Source: Bacteroidales bacterium
GTDB taxonomy: Bacteria > Bacteroidota > Bacteroidia > Bacteroidales > F082
Assembly (NCBI GenBank): GCA_024400195.1
Contig: JAKSNC010000004.1
Span: forward strand, 20,249-84,248
DNA: 64,000 nt
Reading direction: 5' to 3'
The notes under the pieces were generated by a model. It was not told the DNA's origin. It saw only the letters and a program-made list of their open reading frames with translations, and made no database searches. Position 1 is the stretch's first letter; the number at the start of each line of letters is the position of its first letter. Of this stretch, positions 63,790-64,000 are shown in pieces. The position numbers and the translations under genes were made by a program.

Positions 63790-63816
63790 TTTACGTCATC
63801 TTTCAAATGACGTAAA
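63790..63816. other. Perfect inverted repeat after the lipoprotein genes
   Basis: TTTACGTCAT (63790-63799) is matched exactly by ATGACGTAAA (63807-63816). It begins 7 bases after the stop of the last lipoprotein gene, 5 bases before the true terminator, and lacks a T tract. It may be an mRNA 3' stabiliser or a protein-binding site. Confidence 0.6.
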
Positions 63817-63820
63817 TCAC

Positions 63821-63865
63821 AAAAACCGAAGAGGTTCCTGACTGGTGGAACCTCTTCGGTTTTTT
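63821..63865. terminator. Strong terminator of the lipoprotein operon
   Basis: AAAAACCGAAGAGGTTCC (63821-63838) pairs perfectly with its complement at 63847-63864 around an 8-base loop, with a T run at the end. It is probably bidirectional. The last 135 bases of the window contain no recognisable gene. Confidence 0.93.
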
Positions 63866-64000
63866 CAGAACATTTACAAACCGGGCTAATGGACAAAAAT
63901 TAGGCTGAAATTTTCCGAAAGCCTAATAATAACTATGGGTTTGGTGCGTTCAAAGGTTATGAATAAAAAAAGTGCATTCACTGCGGCAGCCCAATAACGA

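Overview
The window is a 64 kb chromosomal piece of a bacterium of the order Bacteroidales (phylum Bacteroidota). The evidence is promoter cores of the TTTG / TAnnTTTG type, a DUF4290-murA gene pair, a one-piece SecDF, a MurA with Asp in place of the catalytic Cys, a PorE-like OmpA protein, a secreted M6 protease with a type IX secretion (T9SS) sorting tail, and a VorB-type 2-oxoacid:ferredoxin oxidoreductase operon typical of anaerobes. I cannot place it below order.

Layout. 1-10950 is a co-directional housekeeping block: the end of a UvrD/PcrA helicase, a DUF4290 protein, murA, grpE-dnaJ, a NatAB-like ABC exporter and secDF, closed by a strong terminator. 11058-28855 is an accessory, defence-like island with mixed and mostly lower GC. 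It holds a four-gene operon (WYL regulator, uncharacterised protein, arginine/agmatine deiminase-family enzyme, DEDDh exonuclease), a truncated IS5-like transposase, an AAA/DUF4143 ATPase, a BRO-N protein, a small unknown, McrBC, a second DUF4143 ATPase, a truncated third one, and a 1632-residue exonuclease-RecQ-UvrD fusion. 29080-38891 returns to core and envelope genes: PorE-like OmpA protein, purM, prfA, pyrF, a beta-barrel protein and the T9SS-type M6 protease. 39206-45307 is a second accessory segment: a single-chain restriction-modification-specificity protein and two DUF1016 (YhcG) nucleases, one with an in-frame amber codon. It carries three copies of a repeated leader and one strongly foldable leader element. 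45414-58364 is core: M16 peptidase, LUD protein, ftsH, rsfS, mpl, xerD, rpsU, two tRNA-Val genes, a DPP-IV-like peptidase and an aminotransferase. 58409-61115 encodes a four-subunit 2-oxoacid:ferredoxin oxidoreductase. 61243-63783 encodes a conserved unknown and three lipoproteins built from one repeated domain.

Most notable observations. (1) The accessory segments contain orphan 3' ends of genes: the tail of a second DEDDh exonuclease at 16337-16390, the tail of an oxidoreductase gamma subunit at 21444-21509 (the full gene is at 60573-61115), and DUF1016-like tails beside the repeated leaders. They look like scars of recombination that brought cassettes in with donor flanks. (2) The 42920-43067 element has mutually exclusive stems, like a switch, upstream of the restriction gene. 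(3) The WYL-unknown-deiminase-exonuclease operon is a candidate for an undescribed defence module. (4) The PorE-like protein ends in a retropepsin-like domain that has lost its catalytic Asp. No CRISPR array, rRNA operon or complete insertion sequence was seen.
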